Positions 9,379 through 18,988 of a stretch of DNA of 64,000 nt are shown here, in pieces. Each line of letters starts with the position of its first letter. The stretch's first letter is position 1. The translations under genes were made by a program, and so were the position numbers. The notes below the pieces were generated by a model. That model saw nothing but the letters and a program-made list of their open reading frames with translations. It had not been told where the DNA came from and did no database searches. The DNA is from Hymenobacter crusticola (lineage in GTDB: Bacteria > Bacteroidota > Bacteroidia > Cytophagales > Hymenobacteraceae): the NCBI RefSeq assembly GCF_002154225.1, contig NZ_MTSE01000007.1, forward strand, positions 300,612 through 364,611, in the 5' to 3' direction.

Positions 9379-9675
9379 TTAACGATAAAATCGTAGACTG
9401 CCTAAAGCGGTACGCGCGACTAAAATTAATGTACTAAAGAAAAACAGGACAGCACCAGTCTCAATATGAATGCACGTCAGCAAACCCGCCAGCATCTGTC
9501 CGTACCCAAGCATAAGCAAATTTCCGCCAGCCCAGGCTGCTAGTCCAGTTTTATTTGTTACCCTGGTCGCATCATAGCCCGCTAACAGCTCCACGTTGCC
9601 CTCGCGCACCGAACGAGCCAAAACAACGACGAGAGCACCTACCGCAACGAAGATGATAGCTGGAAGAAGATGCAT
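9379..9675 (-). CDS. Small membrane protein, DUF3784-like
   Basis: 98 residues with three hydrophobic segments: about 3-21, a middle one containing GNLLMLGYGQMLAGLL, and a third, GAVLFFFSTLILVA. Between the first two is REGNVELLAGYDATRVTNKTG, the Gly-Tyr-Asp-Lys style linker of DUF3784-type proteins. The ATG at 9675 is preferred to a TTG two codons upstream. It sits 16 nt after the carboxylase gene and 40 nt before the peptidase gene, on the same strand, so one transcript is plausible. The function is unknown. Confidence 0.7.
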   Translation of the reverse strand: MHLLPAIIFVAVGALVVVLARSVREGNVELLAGYDATRVTNKTGLAAWAGGNLLMLGYGQMLAGLLTCIHIETGAVLFFFSTLILVARTALGSLRFYR

Positions 9676-9691
9676 AACCAAGTAAGTAAAT

Positions 9692-11260
9692 CTACAGTGG
9701 AATGTTGCCGTGCTTCTTGCGGGGCATCGTATCTACTTTGTTTTCCAGCATTTTGAAAGCCCGAATCAGCTTCTGCCGCGTTTGGGCGGGCACAATTACT
9801 TCATCTACAAAGCCGCGGTGGGCCGCCCGGTAGGGTGTGGCAAACTTCTGTTGGTACTCGTCTACTTTTTCCTGAAGCTTAGCTTCGGGGTCTTCGGCCT
9901 GCGCAATTTCACGCTTAAAGATGATTTCGGCGGCACCCTTTGCGCCCATTACCGCAATTTCGGCGGTTGGCCACGCGTAATTCATGTCGGCCCCGATGTG
10001 CTTGGAGTTCATTACGTCATAGGCCCCACCATAGGCTTTACGGGTAATCACGGTGATGCGTGGCACAGTGGCTTCGCAAAAGGCGTAGAGCAGCTTGGCG
10101 CCGTTCGTGATGATACCGCGCCACTCTTGGTCAGTGCCAGGTAGGAAACCAGGCACGTCTTCCAGTACCAGCAGCGGAATATTAAATGAGTCGCAGAATC
10201 GCACAAAGCGCGCCGCTTTGGTGCTCGCATTAATATCGAGCACGCCTGCCAACACAGCCGGCTGGTTGCCCACAATACCAATGCTGCGCCCAGCTAGCCT
10301 GGCAAAACCAACCACAATATTCTCGGCAAAATTCTGGTGCACTTCCAGAAATGAATCTGTATCAATCACCCCTTGAATGACGTCGCGGATATCGTAGGGC
10401 TGGTTAGGGTTTTCGGGAATGATGTTGTTGAGCTCCGGTCGTAGCTCGTCGCCGGCGGGAGTATAGGGGAGGAGCGGAGCGGTTTCCTCACAGTTCTGAG
10501 GCATGTAGCTCAACAACTGCTTGATATTGTTGATGCAGACGACTTCGTTAGCACAAGAAAAATGCGTCACGCCACTTTTGGCCGAGTGGGTGCTGGCACC
10601 ACCTAGCTCCTCGCTGGTTACGTTTTCATGGGTCACCGTCTTCACCACGTTTGGGCCCGTCACGAACATGTAGCTCGTGTCCTCTACCATCAGGATAAAG
10701 TCAGTAATAGCGGGCGAATACACCGCGCCGCCTGCACACGGCCCCATCACAGCCGACAACTGCGGCACTACGCCGGAAGCTAGGGTATTCTTGTAGAAAA
10801 TATCCGCGTAGCCACCTAGGCTTACTACGCCTTCTTGAATACGTGCCCCGCCTGAGTCATTGAGCCCAATCACGGGCGCACCATTCTTCATAGCTAGGTC
10901 CATGATCTTCACAATCTTCTCGGCGTGCGTCTCGCTCAAGGAACCACCAAACACGGTGAAATCTTGGGAGAAAACATATACTAAGCGGCCGTTCACGGTG
11001 CCATAACCTGTTACCACCCCATCCCCTAAATAATATTCTTTGTCGAGGCCGAAGTCTTTGGAGCGGTGCATCACGAACTTGCCAATTTCCTCGAATGAGC
11101 CTTCGTCAAGTAAGAGGTCTACTCGCTCGCGGGCAGTGAGCTTGCCTTTTTTGTGCTGGGCATCTATACGGGCCTGGCCGCCACCGAGCAGCGCTTCGGC
11201 GTTCTTGCGTTCAAGAGCTTCAAACTTGTTCAGGTGCGCGTCGTGGTTTGATGGAGACAT
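9692..11260 (-). CDS. Acyl-CoA carboxylase, beta (carboxyltransferase) subunit
   Basis: 522 residues, typical of propionyl/methylmalonyl-CoA carboxylase beta chains, which transfer carboxyl from biotin to an acyl-CoA. Visible motifs include GDGVVTGYGTVNGR, the first oxyanion region SGGARIQEGV, GPCAGGAVYSPA, and the second oxyanion region ITRKAYGGAYDVM. The C-terminal end (PRKKHGNIPL) matches PccB-type proteins. The biotin-carrying alpha subunit is not nearby. Substrate (propionyl-CoA most likely) is inferred from family resemblance. Confidence 0.9.
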   Translation of the reverse strand: MSPSNHDAHLNKFEALERKNAEALLGGGQARIDAQHKKGKLTARERVDLLLDEGSFEEIGKFVMHRSKDFGLDKEYYLGDGVVTGYGTVNGRLVYVFSQDFTVFGGSLSETHAEKIVKIMDLAMKNGAPVIGLNDSGGARIQEGVVSLGGYADIFYKNTLASGVVPQLSAVMGPCAGGAVYSPAITDFILMVEDTSYMFVTGPNVVKTVTHENVTSEELGGASTHSAKSGVTHFSCANEVVCINNIKQLLSYMPQNCEETAPLLPYTPAGDELRPELNNIIPENPNQPYDIRDVIQGVIDTDSFLEVHQNFAENIVVGFARLAGRSIGIVGNQPAVLAGVLDINASTKAARFVRFCDSFNIPLLVLEDVPGFLPGTDQEWRGIITNGAKLLYAFCEATVPRITVITRKAYGGAYDVMNSKHIGADMNYAWPTAEIAVMGAKGAAEIIFKREIAQAEDPEAKLQEKVDEYQQKFATPYRAAHRGFVDEVIVPAQTRQKLIRAFKMLENKVDTMPRKKHGNIPL

Positions 11261-11288
11261 GCTAGAAGGGTGGGATAAACGAGATTTT

Positions 11289-11296
11289 CAAAGGTA
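11289..11296 (-). promoter_or_regulatory. -7 promoter element (TACCTTTG) of the carboxylase gene
   Basis: On the minus strand TACCTTTG fits TAnnTTTG and leaves a leader of roughly 25 nt before the ATG at 11260. It lies just downstream of a terminator hairpin, so transcription from here is insulated from clpC. No clear -33 TTG is seen. Confidence 0.45.
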
Positions 11297-11308
11297 ACCG
11301 AAGGATAC

Positions 11309-11344
11309 AAAAAAAGCCGCACCAGATTTTGGGCAGCTTTTTTT
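11309..11344 (-). terminator. Second terminator hairpin between clpC and the carboxylase gene
   Basis: A run of A, GCYGC arms and a run of T (stem with one G-U pair on the minus transcript) form a classic intrinsic terminator. It follows the main clpC terminator by about 65 nt, so the pair acts in tandem. Confidence 0.65.
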
Positions 11345-11408
11345 GCAATCAGTATGAATATAGGATAGCGTAATGAATTAGCTGAGCTAGCTTTCCTATA
11401 ATAAAATG

Positions 11409-11442
11409 AAAAGGCCGGTTCCTGTGAAGGAACCGGCCTTTT
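11409..11442 (-). terminator. clpC terminator
   Basis: A perfect 14-bp stem (AAAAGGCCGGTTCC and its complement) with a 6-nt loop sits 15 nt past the clpC stop, with T-rich flanks on the minus transcript. Confidence 0.85.
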
Positions 11443-11457
11443 CGTATTCAATTGAAG

Positions 11458-14064
11458 TTATTCACCCTTCTTTCCTTCCGGCGACTCAGGTGCCTCTTCA
11501 GGGCGCTCATCGCTGGCTAGGTTGGGGGTTTCACCGCTCTTGCTCACGGCAAAGGTTAGCTCATCTTTGCCTTCTTCATAGTCGGCGGTGATGACGTCAC
11601 CTTGCGCTACTTGAGCTTTCAGGATTTCTTCCGCAATCGGATCTTCGATGTACTTCTGGATAGCGCGGTTCAGCGGACGAGCACCGTACTTCGGATCGTA
11701 GCCTTTCTCTGCTACAAAGTCCTTGGCGGCTTCAGTTAGCTCTACGCGGTAGCCTAGAGCCTGGATGCGGCCCAGCAGCTTCGCCAGCGAGATGTCGATG
11801 ATGCGGTGAATATCCTTCTTCTCGAGCGAGTTGAAGACAATCACGTCGTCCAAACGGTTCAAGAACTCTGGTGAGAAAGTCTTCCGTAAGGCGTTGGTAA
11901 TAGTGCCTTTCGTAATCTCATCCATATTCTCGTTCCGAGCTTTGGTGCCGAAACCGATACCAGCGCCGAAGTCCTGCAAGTCGCGGGCTCCAATGTTGGA
12001 GGTCATGATGATGATCGTGTTACGGAAGTCAACCTTACGACCTAGGCCATCCGTCAGGATACCGTCATCCAATACTTGCAGCAGCAAGTTGTATACGTCG
12101 GGGTGAGCCTTCTCAATCTCGTCGAGCAGGATTACCGAATACGGCTTGCGGCGAATTTTCTCCGTCAACTGACCGCCTTCTTCGTAACCCACGTATCCGG
12201 GAGGCGCGCCAACTAGGCGCGATACGCTGAATTTCTCCATGTACTCACTCATGTCGATACGCACGAGTGAATCCTCTTTGTCAAAAAGATAAGTGGCAAG
12301 CACCTTGGCTAGCTCTGTCTTACCGACACCCGTTGGGCCTAGGAACACGAACGAACCAATCGGTTTCTTCGGATCTTTCAAACCAACGCGGGTGCGCTGG
12401 ATGGCTTTCACAAGTTGAGCAATTGCCTTATCCTGACCAATTACTTTGCCTTTCAGCTCATTGCCCATGTTCAGCAATTTCTCGCCTTCGTTTTGAGCAA
12501 CACGGTTCACGGGGATGCCGGTCATCATGGCAATAACTTCTGCCACGTTTTCCTCTTTCACGGTGTACCGCTTCTTCTTGGTCTCGTCTTCCCAGTTTTT
12601 CTTGGCGGTGTCGAGTTGCTCGAGAAGCTTCTTCTCCTTATCACGGAGTTGAGCAGCTTCTTCGTACTTCTGCGATTTCACCACGCGGTTCTTCTCCGTT
12701 TTGATATTCTCGATCTGCTCTTCGAGCTTCAAGATATCTTCGGGAACCACGATGTTGTTGATGTGCACGCGGGCACCAGCCTCGTCCAGAATGTCGATGG
12801 CTTTGTCAGGCAAGAACCGGTCGCTCATGTAACGATCCGACAGCTTTACGCACGCCTCAATGGCTTTGTCGGTGTACACCACATGGTGGTGATCTTGGTA
12901 CTTGTCTTTGATATTGTGCAGAATCTCAATCGTCTCTTCTGGCGAGGTCGGATCAACCATTACCATCTGGAAACGACGAGCTAAGGCGCCGTCCTTCTCG
13001 ATGTACTGACGATACTCGTCGAGAGTGGTAGCACCAATGCATTGAATTTCGCCGCGCGCTAGGGCTGGCTTGAACATGTTCGAAGCGTCGAGCGAACCCG
13101 AAGCACCGCCAGCGCCCACGATGGTGTGCAGCTCGTCGATGAACAGAATCACGTCAGGCGACTTCTCCAACTCGTTCATTACAGCTTTCATGCGCTCCTC
13201 AAACTGACCGCGGTATTTGGTACCAGCCACCAGCGAAGCGAGGTCGAGCGTAACAACACGCTTGCCGAACAGCACGCGTGAAACTTTCTTTTGAATGATG
13301 CGCAGAGCTAGGCCTTCAGCAATAGCTGTCTTACCAACACCAGGCTCACCAATCAGGATGGGGTTATTTTTCTTGCGGCGGCTCAGAATCTGAGCTACGC
13401 GCTCAATTTCCTTTTCACGACCTACAATGGGGTCGAGCTTGTCTTCCTCCGCTAGCTTCGTAAGATCACGGCCAAAGTTGTCGAGCACCGGAGTGCGCGA
13501 TTTTTCGCCTGGCTTCTTGGCAGCCGCGCCGCTGCCACCGGCACCACCGCGACCGGCGTTGCCACCAAACAGGCGGTCGTTGTCGTCGTCATCGGCCTCG
13601 GGGCCCGACGTGGGATTATTAGCGGCATTGCCGTGATAATCCAGCGAGTCACGCACAGATTCGTAGTTCACGTTGAATTTGCTAAGGATTTGAGACGAAA
13701 TATTGTCTTCGTCGCGCAAGATCGATAGCAACAGATGCTCTGTGCCGATGATCTCACTCTTGAAGATTTTGGCTTCGAGATAGGTAATCTTGAGGACTTT
13801 CTCGGTTTGCTTGGTCAGCGGGATGGAGCCCGTAATGCTGGTACCTTGCGTAGCCGTATTGCGCGTGGCTTGTTCTAAGGCGTACTTCAGCTCCTCTACC
13901 GATACACCCAGTTTCTTGAGTAATCCAATAGCAGTGCCTTCGCCTTCGCGAATCATGCCCAATAGCAAATGTTCGGTACCGATATAGTCGTGCCCAAGCC
14001 GGATGGCTTCCTCCCGACTCAGGGAGATGACCTCCTTGACACGATTTGAGAATTTAGCTTCCAT
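11458..14064 (-). CDS. clpC: ATP-dependent Clp protease ATP-binding subunit ClpC
   Basis: 868 residues from the ATG at 14064; the longer frame adds 12 residues unlike the family, whereas MEAKFSNRVKEV is the usual N-terminus. It has two Clp-N repeats (about 3-145), an acidic Gly-rich linker, AAA1 with Walker A GEPGVGKT at 239-246 and Walker B IDELH near 308-312, a UVR-like coiled region near 441-488, and AAA2 with GPTGVGKT at 576-583. It unfolds proteins for ClpP, which is not encoded nearby. The acidic C-terminal tail is expected. Confidence 0.96.
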   Translation of the reverse strand: MEAKFSNRVKEVISLSREEAIRLGHDYIGTEHLLLGMIREGEGTAIGLLKKLGVSVEELKYALEQATRNTATQGTSITGSIPLTKQTEKVLKITYLEAKIFKSEIIGTEHLLLSILRDEDNISSQILSKFNVNYESVRDSLDYHGNAANNPTSGPEADDDDNDRLFGGNAGRGGAGGSGAAAKKPGEKSRTPVLDNFGRDLTKLAEEDKLDPIVGREKEIERVAQILSRRKKNNPILIGEPGVGKTAIAEGLALRIIQKKVSRVLFGKRVVTLDLASLVAGTKYRGQFEERMKAVMNELEKSPDVILFIDELHTIVGAGGASGSLDASNMFKPALARGEIQCIGATTLDEYRQYIEKDGALARRFQMVMVDPTSPEETIEILHNIKDKYQDHHHVVYTDKAIEACVKLSDRYMSDRFLPDKAIDILDEAGARVHINNIVVPEDILKLEEQIENIKTEKNRVVKSQKYEEAAQLRDKEKKLLEQLDTAKKNWEDETKKKRYTVKEENVAEVIAMMTGIPVNRVAQNEGEKLLNMGNELKGKVIGQDKAIAQLVKAIQRTRVGLKDPKKPIGSFVFLGPTGVGKTELAKVLATYLFDKEDSLVRIDMSEYMEKFSVSRLVGAPPGYVGYEEGGQLTEKIRRKPYSVILLDEIEKAHPDVYNLLLQVLDDGILTDGLGRKVDFRNTIIIMTSNIGARDLQDFGAGIGFGTKARNENMDEITKGTITNALRKTFSPEFLNRLDDVIVFNSLEKKDIHRIIDISLAKLLGRIQALGYRVELTEAAKDFVAEKGYDPKYGARPLNRAIQKYIEDPIAEEILKAQVAQGDVITADYEEGKDELTFAVSKSGETPNLASDERPEEAPESPEGKKGE

Positions 14065-14186
14065 GCAGATAAGGTAGTGAAGAAAAAGGGAACCCCGCAA
14101 GTACGCCGGAGCGATTTTCGAGCGGGTTGGGCCGATACAACCTGAAAACAGGATAAGTCGGGCGAAGGTTCGGGGCGGTGGTGAAG

Positions 14187-14819
14187 CTACACGAGAAATC
14201 CACCGGCGGCTGGGCCTTGCATGAAAAGCAGGTCCAGGATGCTTAAGTGGGGTACAAAACGTGCGCCAAAGGACTGTTGGTAGGGTCGAACCCTGTCAGA
14301 GCCGGACGTCCTGTCAGGTTCGGAGTCGGAAACACCTTTTGGTGTCAGCCAATCGCGCCGGTCGCGCACGGCTGTGAGGTCATAATGCGGGTGGTACTCG
14401 GTGGTAAATTCCACGGGAATTCGCATCCGAAGGCAACGCAGATAAAAATACAAAAGCGCTAGGTTAAGGTCAAATAAGAGCGGAATCTTCTTTACGTAAA
14501 TATCACGGAGATAGTCGGCGTAAAATTCAAAATAAGGAGTGCCCCCGTACGCAGTCTGAAGCGTGCGCCAATGCTGATGCACCCAGTTCTGCCGATAGTC
14601 GATTTCCAGTTCTGTTATTCCAACTTTCTCGCTTCGATTTCCATCCACAACTGGCACCGTGAGCGGCTTAACGCCCTGTGCCGTCAAGATCAAGCAGCGG
14701 TTACGATACGTTTGCTTGCGGTAGTGCTCTTTACTTTCTACTAACAACGAATCGGCCCCTACAAGTTCGGCGAAAAACGTTGCTGGCGGGTGGTACTGGG
14801 CTTCAAATAAAACGGGCAT
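14187..14819 (-). CDS. WbqC-family protein
   Basis: 210 residues from the ATG at 14819; the 78-residue upstream extension has no coding character. The core matches the WbqC pattern: ESKEHYRKQTYRNRC near 28-42, a LTVPV strand, then WVHQHWRTLQTAYGGTPYFEFY. Members are found in polysaccharide or lipid synthesis regions, but their reaction is unknown. Residues near 155-180 (SDSEPDRTSGSDRVR) look like an insertion. It is divergent from the secreted protein gene at 15095. Confidence 0.78.
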   Translation of the reverse strand: MPVLFEAQYHPPATFFAELVGADSLLVESKEHYRKQTYRNRCLILTAQGVKPLTVPVVDGNRSEKVGITELEIDYRQNWVHQHWRTLQTAYGGTPYFEFYADYLRDIYVKKIPLLFDLNLALLYFYLRCLRMRIPVEFTTEYHPHYDLTAVRDRRDWLTPKGVSDSEPDRTSGSDRVRPYQQSFGARFVPHLSILDLLFMQGPAAGGFLV

Positions 14820-15094
14820 TGTATTGTTTACGGGTAAATGAGGAGCTTTGCTAGTCAACCTAGCTTTTTCTTGCGTGAACTCGACGCCACCGTCACCAAG
14901 AAGTGCCAACAAAGAAAATGTCATTTCGCCCTGTGGGAGAAATAGCACTTGCTTCTGGGGAGGGGGTGGTACCTTAGTGCCCACTCCTTCTCTTGTCAGG
15001 AGAAAGAATGTTCTTTTCTTGCATTGCGTCCTACTTGAGGTGGGTACCGACACTTTGTCTTGTGCCTGTCATATACCTAGGTCATTGTATTTCT

Positions 15095-15961
15095 ATGCGT
15101 TTGCTTCCTTTACTAATACTTGCGTTAGTTGCCTCAGTGGCGCGAGCAGCCACTCCACAACTAATTCTCGACGTAGCCCGCTTCCGCAACCAAAACCTGA
15201 CGGTGAAAGGGGCCGAAGTGGAAATCTACGTGACGGTGCCAACTCAGTCGCTGACGTATAAGCAACGGGCGCCAAAAGCTTTCCAAGCCGCTGCCGTTGT
15301 GACGTTGGAAATTTTGAGAGCGGATGGCAAACCTGCTTACCAGGAAACCATCACGCTGAAACCACCCGTGCTCAATGATACTACGGCTGCCATCAAAAAC
15401 CCGCTTAGCTTTCAGAAGCGTATCGCGTTGCCCGATGGTAGCTACACGTTGCGCGGTCGGGTGCGCGACCAATACCACGCCGGAGTGGAAGGAACTGTCG
15501 AGATGCCGCTGGTGCTTCAGTCGACGAGCAAAGGTGCTGCCATGAGCGACCTAGTGGTGCTGGCTCGCCCGGCTGCAAAGTCGCCGGGACAAAACAACTT
15601 TACGCGCGGCGGCTACTTGCTGACGCGCGCGCCGGGTGGCCTATACGCCCGCGGAGCAGAGCGGCTCTATTTTTACGCGGAACTCTACCAGGTAACGCAA
15701 AGTCAGAAGTTGAGTTTGCGCTATCGGCTGCAGTCGGAGGAAGGAGCTGGTGCCGAGGCAGAAGCGCCGCTCGAACATATCGACCTAGGCCGCGTGACCA
15801 GTATTGCCGGAGAGATGCCACTTGGCCCACTCCCAACGGGTAGTTACACGCTCCAAGTGGATGTACTCGATGCCCGCAAGCAAGTTGTAGTCACTCAAAC
15901 TGCCCGTGTCCGACGCGAAACCGAAACCTTCGCGCCAGCTGGCGCCGTTGCACCCAAATGA
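15095..15961 (+). CDS. Secreted beta-rich hypothetical protein
   Basis: 288 residues from the ATG at 15095, chosen because it gives a clean signal peptide (MRLLPLLILALVASVARAA). The mature protein is beta-rich and starts with a segment (LDVARFRNQNL..KGAEVEIYVTVP) like the N-terminal part of GWxTD-domain periplasmic proteins, but no GWxTD motif follows. It ends in an Ala/Pro tail. It overlaps the acyltransferase start by 4 nt (ATGA), so the two are coupled. The link to envelope biogenesis is inference. Confidence 0.65.
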   Translation: MRLLPLLILALVASVARAATPQLILDVARFRNQNLTVKGAEVEIYVTVPTQSLTYKQRAPKAFQAAAVVTLEILRADGKPAYQETITLKPPVLNDTTAAIKNPLSFQKRIALPDGSYTLRGRVRDQYHAGVEGTVEMPLVLQSTSKGAAMSDLVVLARPAAKSPGQNNFTRGGYLLTRAPGGLYARGAERLYFYAELYQVTQSQKLSLRYRLQSEEGAGAEAEAPLEHIDLGRVTSIAGEMPLGPLPTGSYTLQVDVLDARKQVVVTQTARVRRETETFAPAGAVAPK

Positions 15962-16857
15962 GTAACAACGATAAGTCTTTCCCGTGGTATTACCGGCCAC
16001 TTTTTTGGCTGCTTACGGGCCTAGCTAGCTTACCGCTCTCCGTGCTTTACGTGGTAGCTCGCGGATTATATCTGTTGCTCGCTTACGTTGTGCGCTACCG
16101 CTGGAGGGTAATTACCGAAAACCTGCGCAATGCTTTCCCGGAGAAGTCGGAAGCGGAAGTGCAGCGTTTGGCAAAGGCTTTCTACTGGCACTTTGCTCAA
16201 GTTATCGTCGAAATCTTGAAGCTACTGACCATTTCGATGGACGAGCTGTACGAGCGTGCCAAGATTCGCAATCCGGAGTTGGCAATAAAAGCTATGGAAC
16301 AAGGGCGAACGGTGCTTGCAGTAGGGTCACACGCCGGCAACTGGGAGTGGATCCTGTCAACGGGGGCTCTGTACTTTCATGAGCGAGCCCATGGCGTCTA
16401 CAAGCCGCTGAGTAACAAATTTTTTGAGTATTTCATGAGGCGGTTGCGCACTCGGTCTGGGGCACACTTGGTGCCCATGCGCGACACGCTACGGGATATT
16501 ATCCGCCACCGTAACCAAGCACGTTGTTTGGCGCTGCTGACGGATCAGGCAGCCGGCCCCGAGGATCAACCCTACTGGACTACTTTCTTGCACCAAGACA
16601 CCGGCTTTTACACCGGTGCCGACCGACTTGCAGCACGTTTCCAGTGCCCAGTGTTTTACGTGGGCATTCGCCGCGTGCGTCGTGGCTACTACGACATTCT
16701 GTTAACTGAAATACACGATGGCCTTACGCCCCTTGATGGGGACGCGCATTTCATCACCGAAGCGTTTGCCCGCCAGTTAGAACGCGACATTCAAGCTGCT
16801 CCAGACCAGTACCTGTGGTCGCACCGCCGCTGGAAACACAAGAGAGTGACTGAGTGA
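15958..16857 (+). CDS. Lysophospholipid / lipid A acyltransferase (LpxL/HtrB-like)
   Basis: 299 residues. A hydrophobic N-terminal stretch (about 10-42) anchors it to the inner membrane. GSHAGNWEW near 122-130 supplies the His and following residues of the acyltransferase active site, and later segments (LALLTDQAAGPED, ADRLAARFQCPVFYVGI) fit the LpxL/LpxM family that adds secondary acyl chains to lipid A. The start lies inside the stop of the preceding secreted-protein gene. The acyl chain and exact substrate cannot be read from sequence. Confidence 0.88.
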   Translation: MSNNDKSFPWYYRPLFWLLTGLASLPLSVLYVVARGLYLLLAYVVRYRWRVITENLRNAFPEKSEAEVQRLAKAFYWHFAQVIVEILKLLTISMDELYERAKIRNPELAIKAMEQGRTVLAVGSHAGNWEWILSTGALYFHERAHGVYKPLSNKFFEYFMRRLRTRSGAHLVPMRDTLRDIIRHRNQARCLALLTDQAAGPEDQPYWTTFLHQDTGFYTGADRLAARFQCPVFYVGIRRVRRGYYDILLTEIHDGLTPLDGDAHFITEAFARQLERDIQAAPDQYLWSHRRWKHKRVTE

Positions 16858-16885
16858 TTCGGTGAACGACTGCACTCAGTCACTC
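16844..16885. terminator. Bidirectional hairpin between convergent genes
   Basis: A perfect 13-bp stem (GAGTGACTGAGTG / CACTCAGTCACTC) overlaps the last codons of the acyltransferase gene and ends 2 nt from the stop of the Sua5-type gene, so it can end both transcripts. The T tracts are short. Confidence 0.6.
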
Positions 16886-16886
16886 C

Positions 16887-17516
16887 TTAAAGATACTGCT
16901 CAATATCACCAGCGCCTTGACGGATGATATCGAAGTCTTCGTTGGTGCAATCGACTACCGTGCTGGCGATGTTGTTGCCGAAGCCTCCGTCAATCACGAG
17001 GTCCACCAGGGAGCGGTACTTCTCATAGATCAGGTCGGGGTCGGTGGTGTATTCGAGCAATTCGTCGTCGTCGTGGATGGACGTAGTCACGATTGGGTTA
17101 CCTAGCTCCCGCACCAGGCCCAGGCAGATGTTATGATCGGGGACACGGATGCCGACGGTTTTGCGCTTCACGCCGCCGTAGCGTGGGGCTTTAGGGCTAG
17201 CTTCAAAAATGAAGGTAAAGGGACCGGGCAGTGCTTTCTTTAGCACTTTATACACGGGAGTTGTGATGCCGTGGGCGTAATCAGTAATATTTCCTAAGTC
17301 AGAACAGATAAAGGACAGATTAGCCTTTTCGGGATGAACGCCCTTGATGCGGCAAAGCTTTTCCACCGCTTTAGCATTAAAAACATCGCAGCCCAAACCA
17401 TAAATCGTGTCGGTCGGGTAGATAATAACGCCACCCTTGCGCAGCACTTCTAAGGCTTGCAGCAAACGGTTTTGGGGCGGATTATCGGGATGAATGCGAA
17501 GCAGCGTAGCAGACAT
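16887..17516 (-). CDS. Sua5/YciO/YrdC-family protein (threonylcarbamoyl-AMP synthase type)
   Basis: 209 residues with the YrdC fold motifs: GGVIIYPTDTIYGLGCD near 28-44, CRIKGVHPEKANLSFI near 55-70, the KxR-type ATP site region GVKRKTVGIRVPDH near 119-132, and NPIVTTSIH near 139-147. Family members make threonylcarbamoyl-AMP for the t6A modification of tRNA at position 37. The single-domain form resembles YciO as much as YrdC, so the exact role is less sure than the fold. Confidence 0.85.
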   Translation of the reverse strand: MSATLLRIHPDNPPQNRLLQALEVLRKGGVIIYPTDTIYGLGCDVFNAKAVEKLCRIKGVHPEKANLSFICSDLGNITDYAHGITTPVYKVLKKALPGPFTFIFEASPKAPRYGGVKRKTVGIRVPDHNICLGLVRELGNPIVTTSIHDDDELLEYTTDPDLIYEKYRSLVDLVIDGGFGNNIASTVVDCTNEDFDIIRQGAGDIEQYL

Positions 17517-17729
17517 AGGGAGAAAGAGCTAAGGAGTGGAGGGAAAATTCTGGCGTGCGGTGCGTATCAGCAGCAGTAGGGGCGAGCAGGCAAGTAAGGA
17601 CTATTCATTCGCACTTTGTGCTTTTTAGGTTACGATCGGAATCGATTTATGTCTGAAAAGCAACTTCACTGCGACGGGCAGAAAGCTAGGCCTTTAGCAG
17701 GCTAACCGCAAAACCCTCGCAGATTAGCG

Positions 17730-17737
17730 TACTTTTG
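17730..17737 (+). promoter_or_regulatory. -7 promoter element (TACTTTTG) for mltG
   Basis: TACTTTTG fits TAnnTTTG and is 58 nt before the mltG ATG. The -33 region has no good TTG, so the call rests on the octamer and position. Confidence 0.45.
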
Positions 17738-17795
17738 GCGCTGCAAAAAGTATTGCTGGTCATCCACTTTTCGTTTTCACCGCTTTCTTTCCGAA

Positions 17796-18872
17796 ATGGC
17801 CCAACCGCCTCGCATCGATCACAAAGCCAAAGCCCTGCGCCGCCGCAAGCAATATGCCTACGTTACGGGCATCCTAGGCTTGTTCTTGGTCACGTTCTCC
17901 TACTACTTCTACCAGGTTTTCTACACCGCCAACGTCGAAACCAAAGGGCAGCCAACCTTCGTGCTCGTGCGCCGGGGCGAGACGGCCAAAGCCGTACTCG
18001 ACTCCATCGACGCTTCTGGGGTGATTGTCGATAAATTGTCGTTGCACTTCGTGGCGCGTCTCATGAAGTACGACAAGCTCGTGAAGCCCGGCCGCTATGA
18101 GCTGAAGGACGGCTACACCAACCGAGAATTGATCAACGACCTGCGTAAGGGCATTCAGTCACCGCTGAAGCTTACCTTTCAGAACATCCGGCTGCGTTCC
18201 GACCTAGCTAAGAAGCTCAGCACCACCATTGATGCTCGGCCAAATGAGTTCGACAGCCTGCTCAGTAGCTCCAACTACACGCGTAGCCTAGGTTTCGACA
18301 CCACGAGCATCCTGACGATGTTCATCCCGAACACCTACGAACTGTATTGGAACACCTCGGCTGACAACCTCATGCAGCGCATGAAGAAGGAATACGAGAA
18401 GTTTTGGACGCCCGCCCGCGATGCCAAGCGCGAGAAGCTAGGTCTGACGCGCGCGCAAGTGAGCACCCTAGCGAGCATTGTAGAAGCCGAGCAACAGCAG
18501 CACCCCGACGAGCGCCCCCGCGTGGCGGGTGTGTACTTAAACCGCCTCAAACGTGGCATGAAGCTTCAGGCTGACCCCACAGTGGTGTATGCCAACAATG
18601 ATTTCACTATTAAGCGCGTGCTGAACGTGCACCTAGCGAAAAACTCGCCCTACAATACGTATATGCACAACGGCTTGCCGCCCGGACCCATCAACTTGCC
18701 GAGCATTGCTAGCATCGATGCCGTACTCAATCCGGAGCAGCACGATTATCTGTATTTCTGTGCTAAAGAGGATTTTAGCGGGTACCATGCATTTGCTACC
18801 AACGAAGCAGCTCACCTCGTCAACGCCCGGCGCTACCAAGCAGCTCTGAACCGAACGGGCATTATGAAGTAA
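17796..18872 (+). CDS. mltG: Endolytic peptidoglycan transglycosylase MltG
   Basis: 358 residues; cleaves nascent glycan strands in the periplasm and helps set their length. One membrane anchor at about 20-43 precedes a LysM-like part and the YceG domain. Motifs: PNTYELYW at 178-185, ASIVEAEQ with the likely catalytic E230, LQADPTVVY at 257-265, SPYNTY at 284-289 and LPPGPI at 294-299. Length and motifs are complete. The thioesterase gene starts 116 nt downstream on the same strand. Confidence 0.93.
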   Translation: MAQPPRIDHKAKALRRRKQYAYVTGILGLFLVTFSYYFYQVFYTANVETKGQPTFVLVRRGETAKAVLDSIDASGVIVDKLSLHFVARLMKYDKLVKPGRYELKDGYTNRELINDLRKGIQSPLKLTFQNIRLRSDLAKKLSTTIDARPNEFDSLLSSSNYTRSLGFDTTSILTMFIPNTYELYWNTSADNLMQRMKKEYEKFWTPARDAKREKLGLTRAQVSTLASIVEAEQQQHPDERPRVAGVYLNRLKRGMKLQADPTVVYANNDFTIKRVLNVHLAKNSPYNTYMHNGLPPGPINLPSIASIDAVLNPEQHDYLYFCAKEDFSGYHAFATNEAAHLVNARRYQAALNRTGIMK

Positions 18873-18988
18873 AGAAGTGTTACACGTTGGTCGAGTTAAG
18901 GATGAACCTTCACGTACACCAACCACAGAGAGCCCGCTTCGAGCATTTAGAATTTAACACGCAGCGTTCAACACTTAGTACTTCCGAA

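Noticed and set aside
12415..12984. Long plus-strand frame inside clpC
   Set aside because: Antisense to conserved AAA motifs; long only because of the codon bias of clpC.
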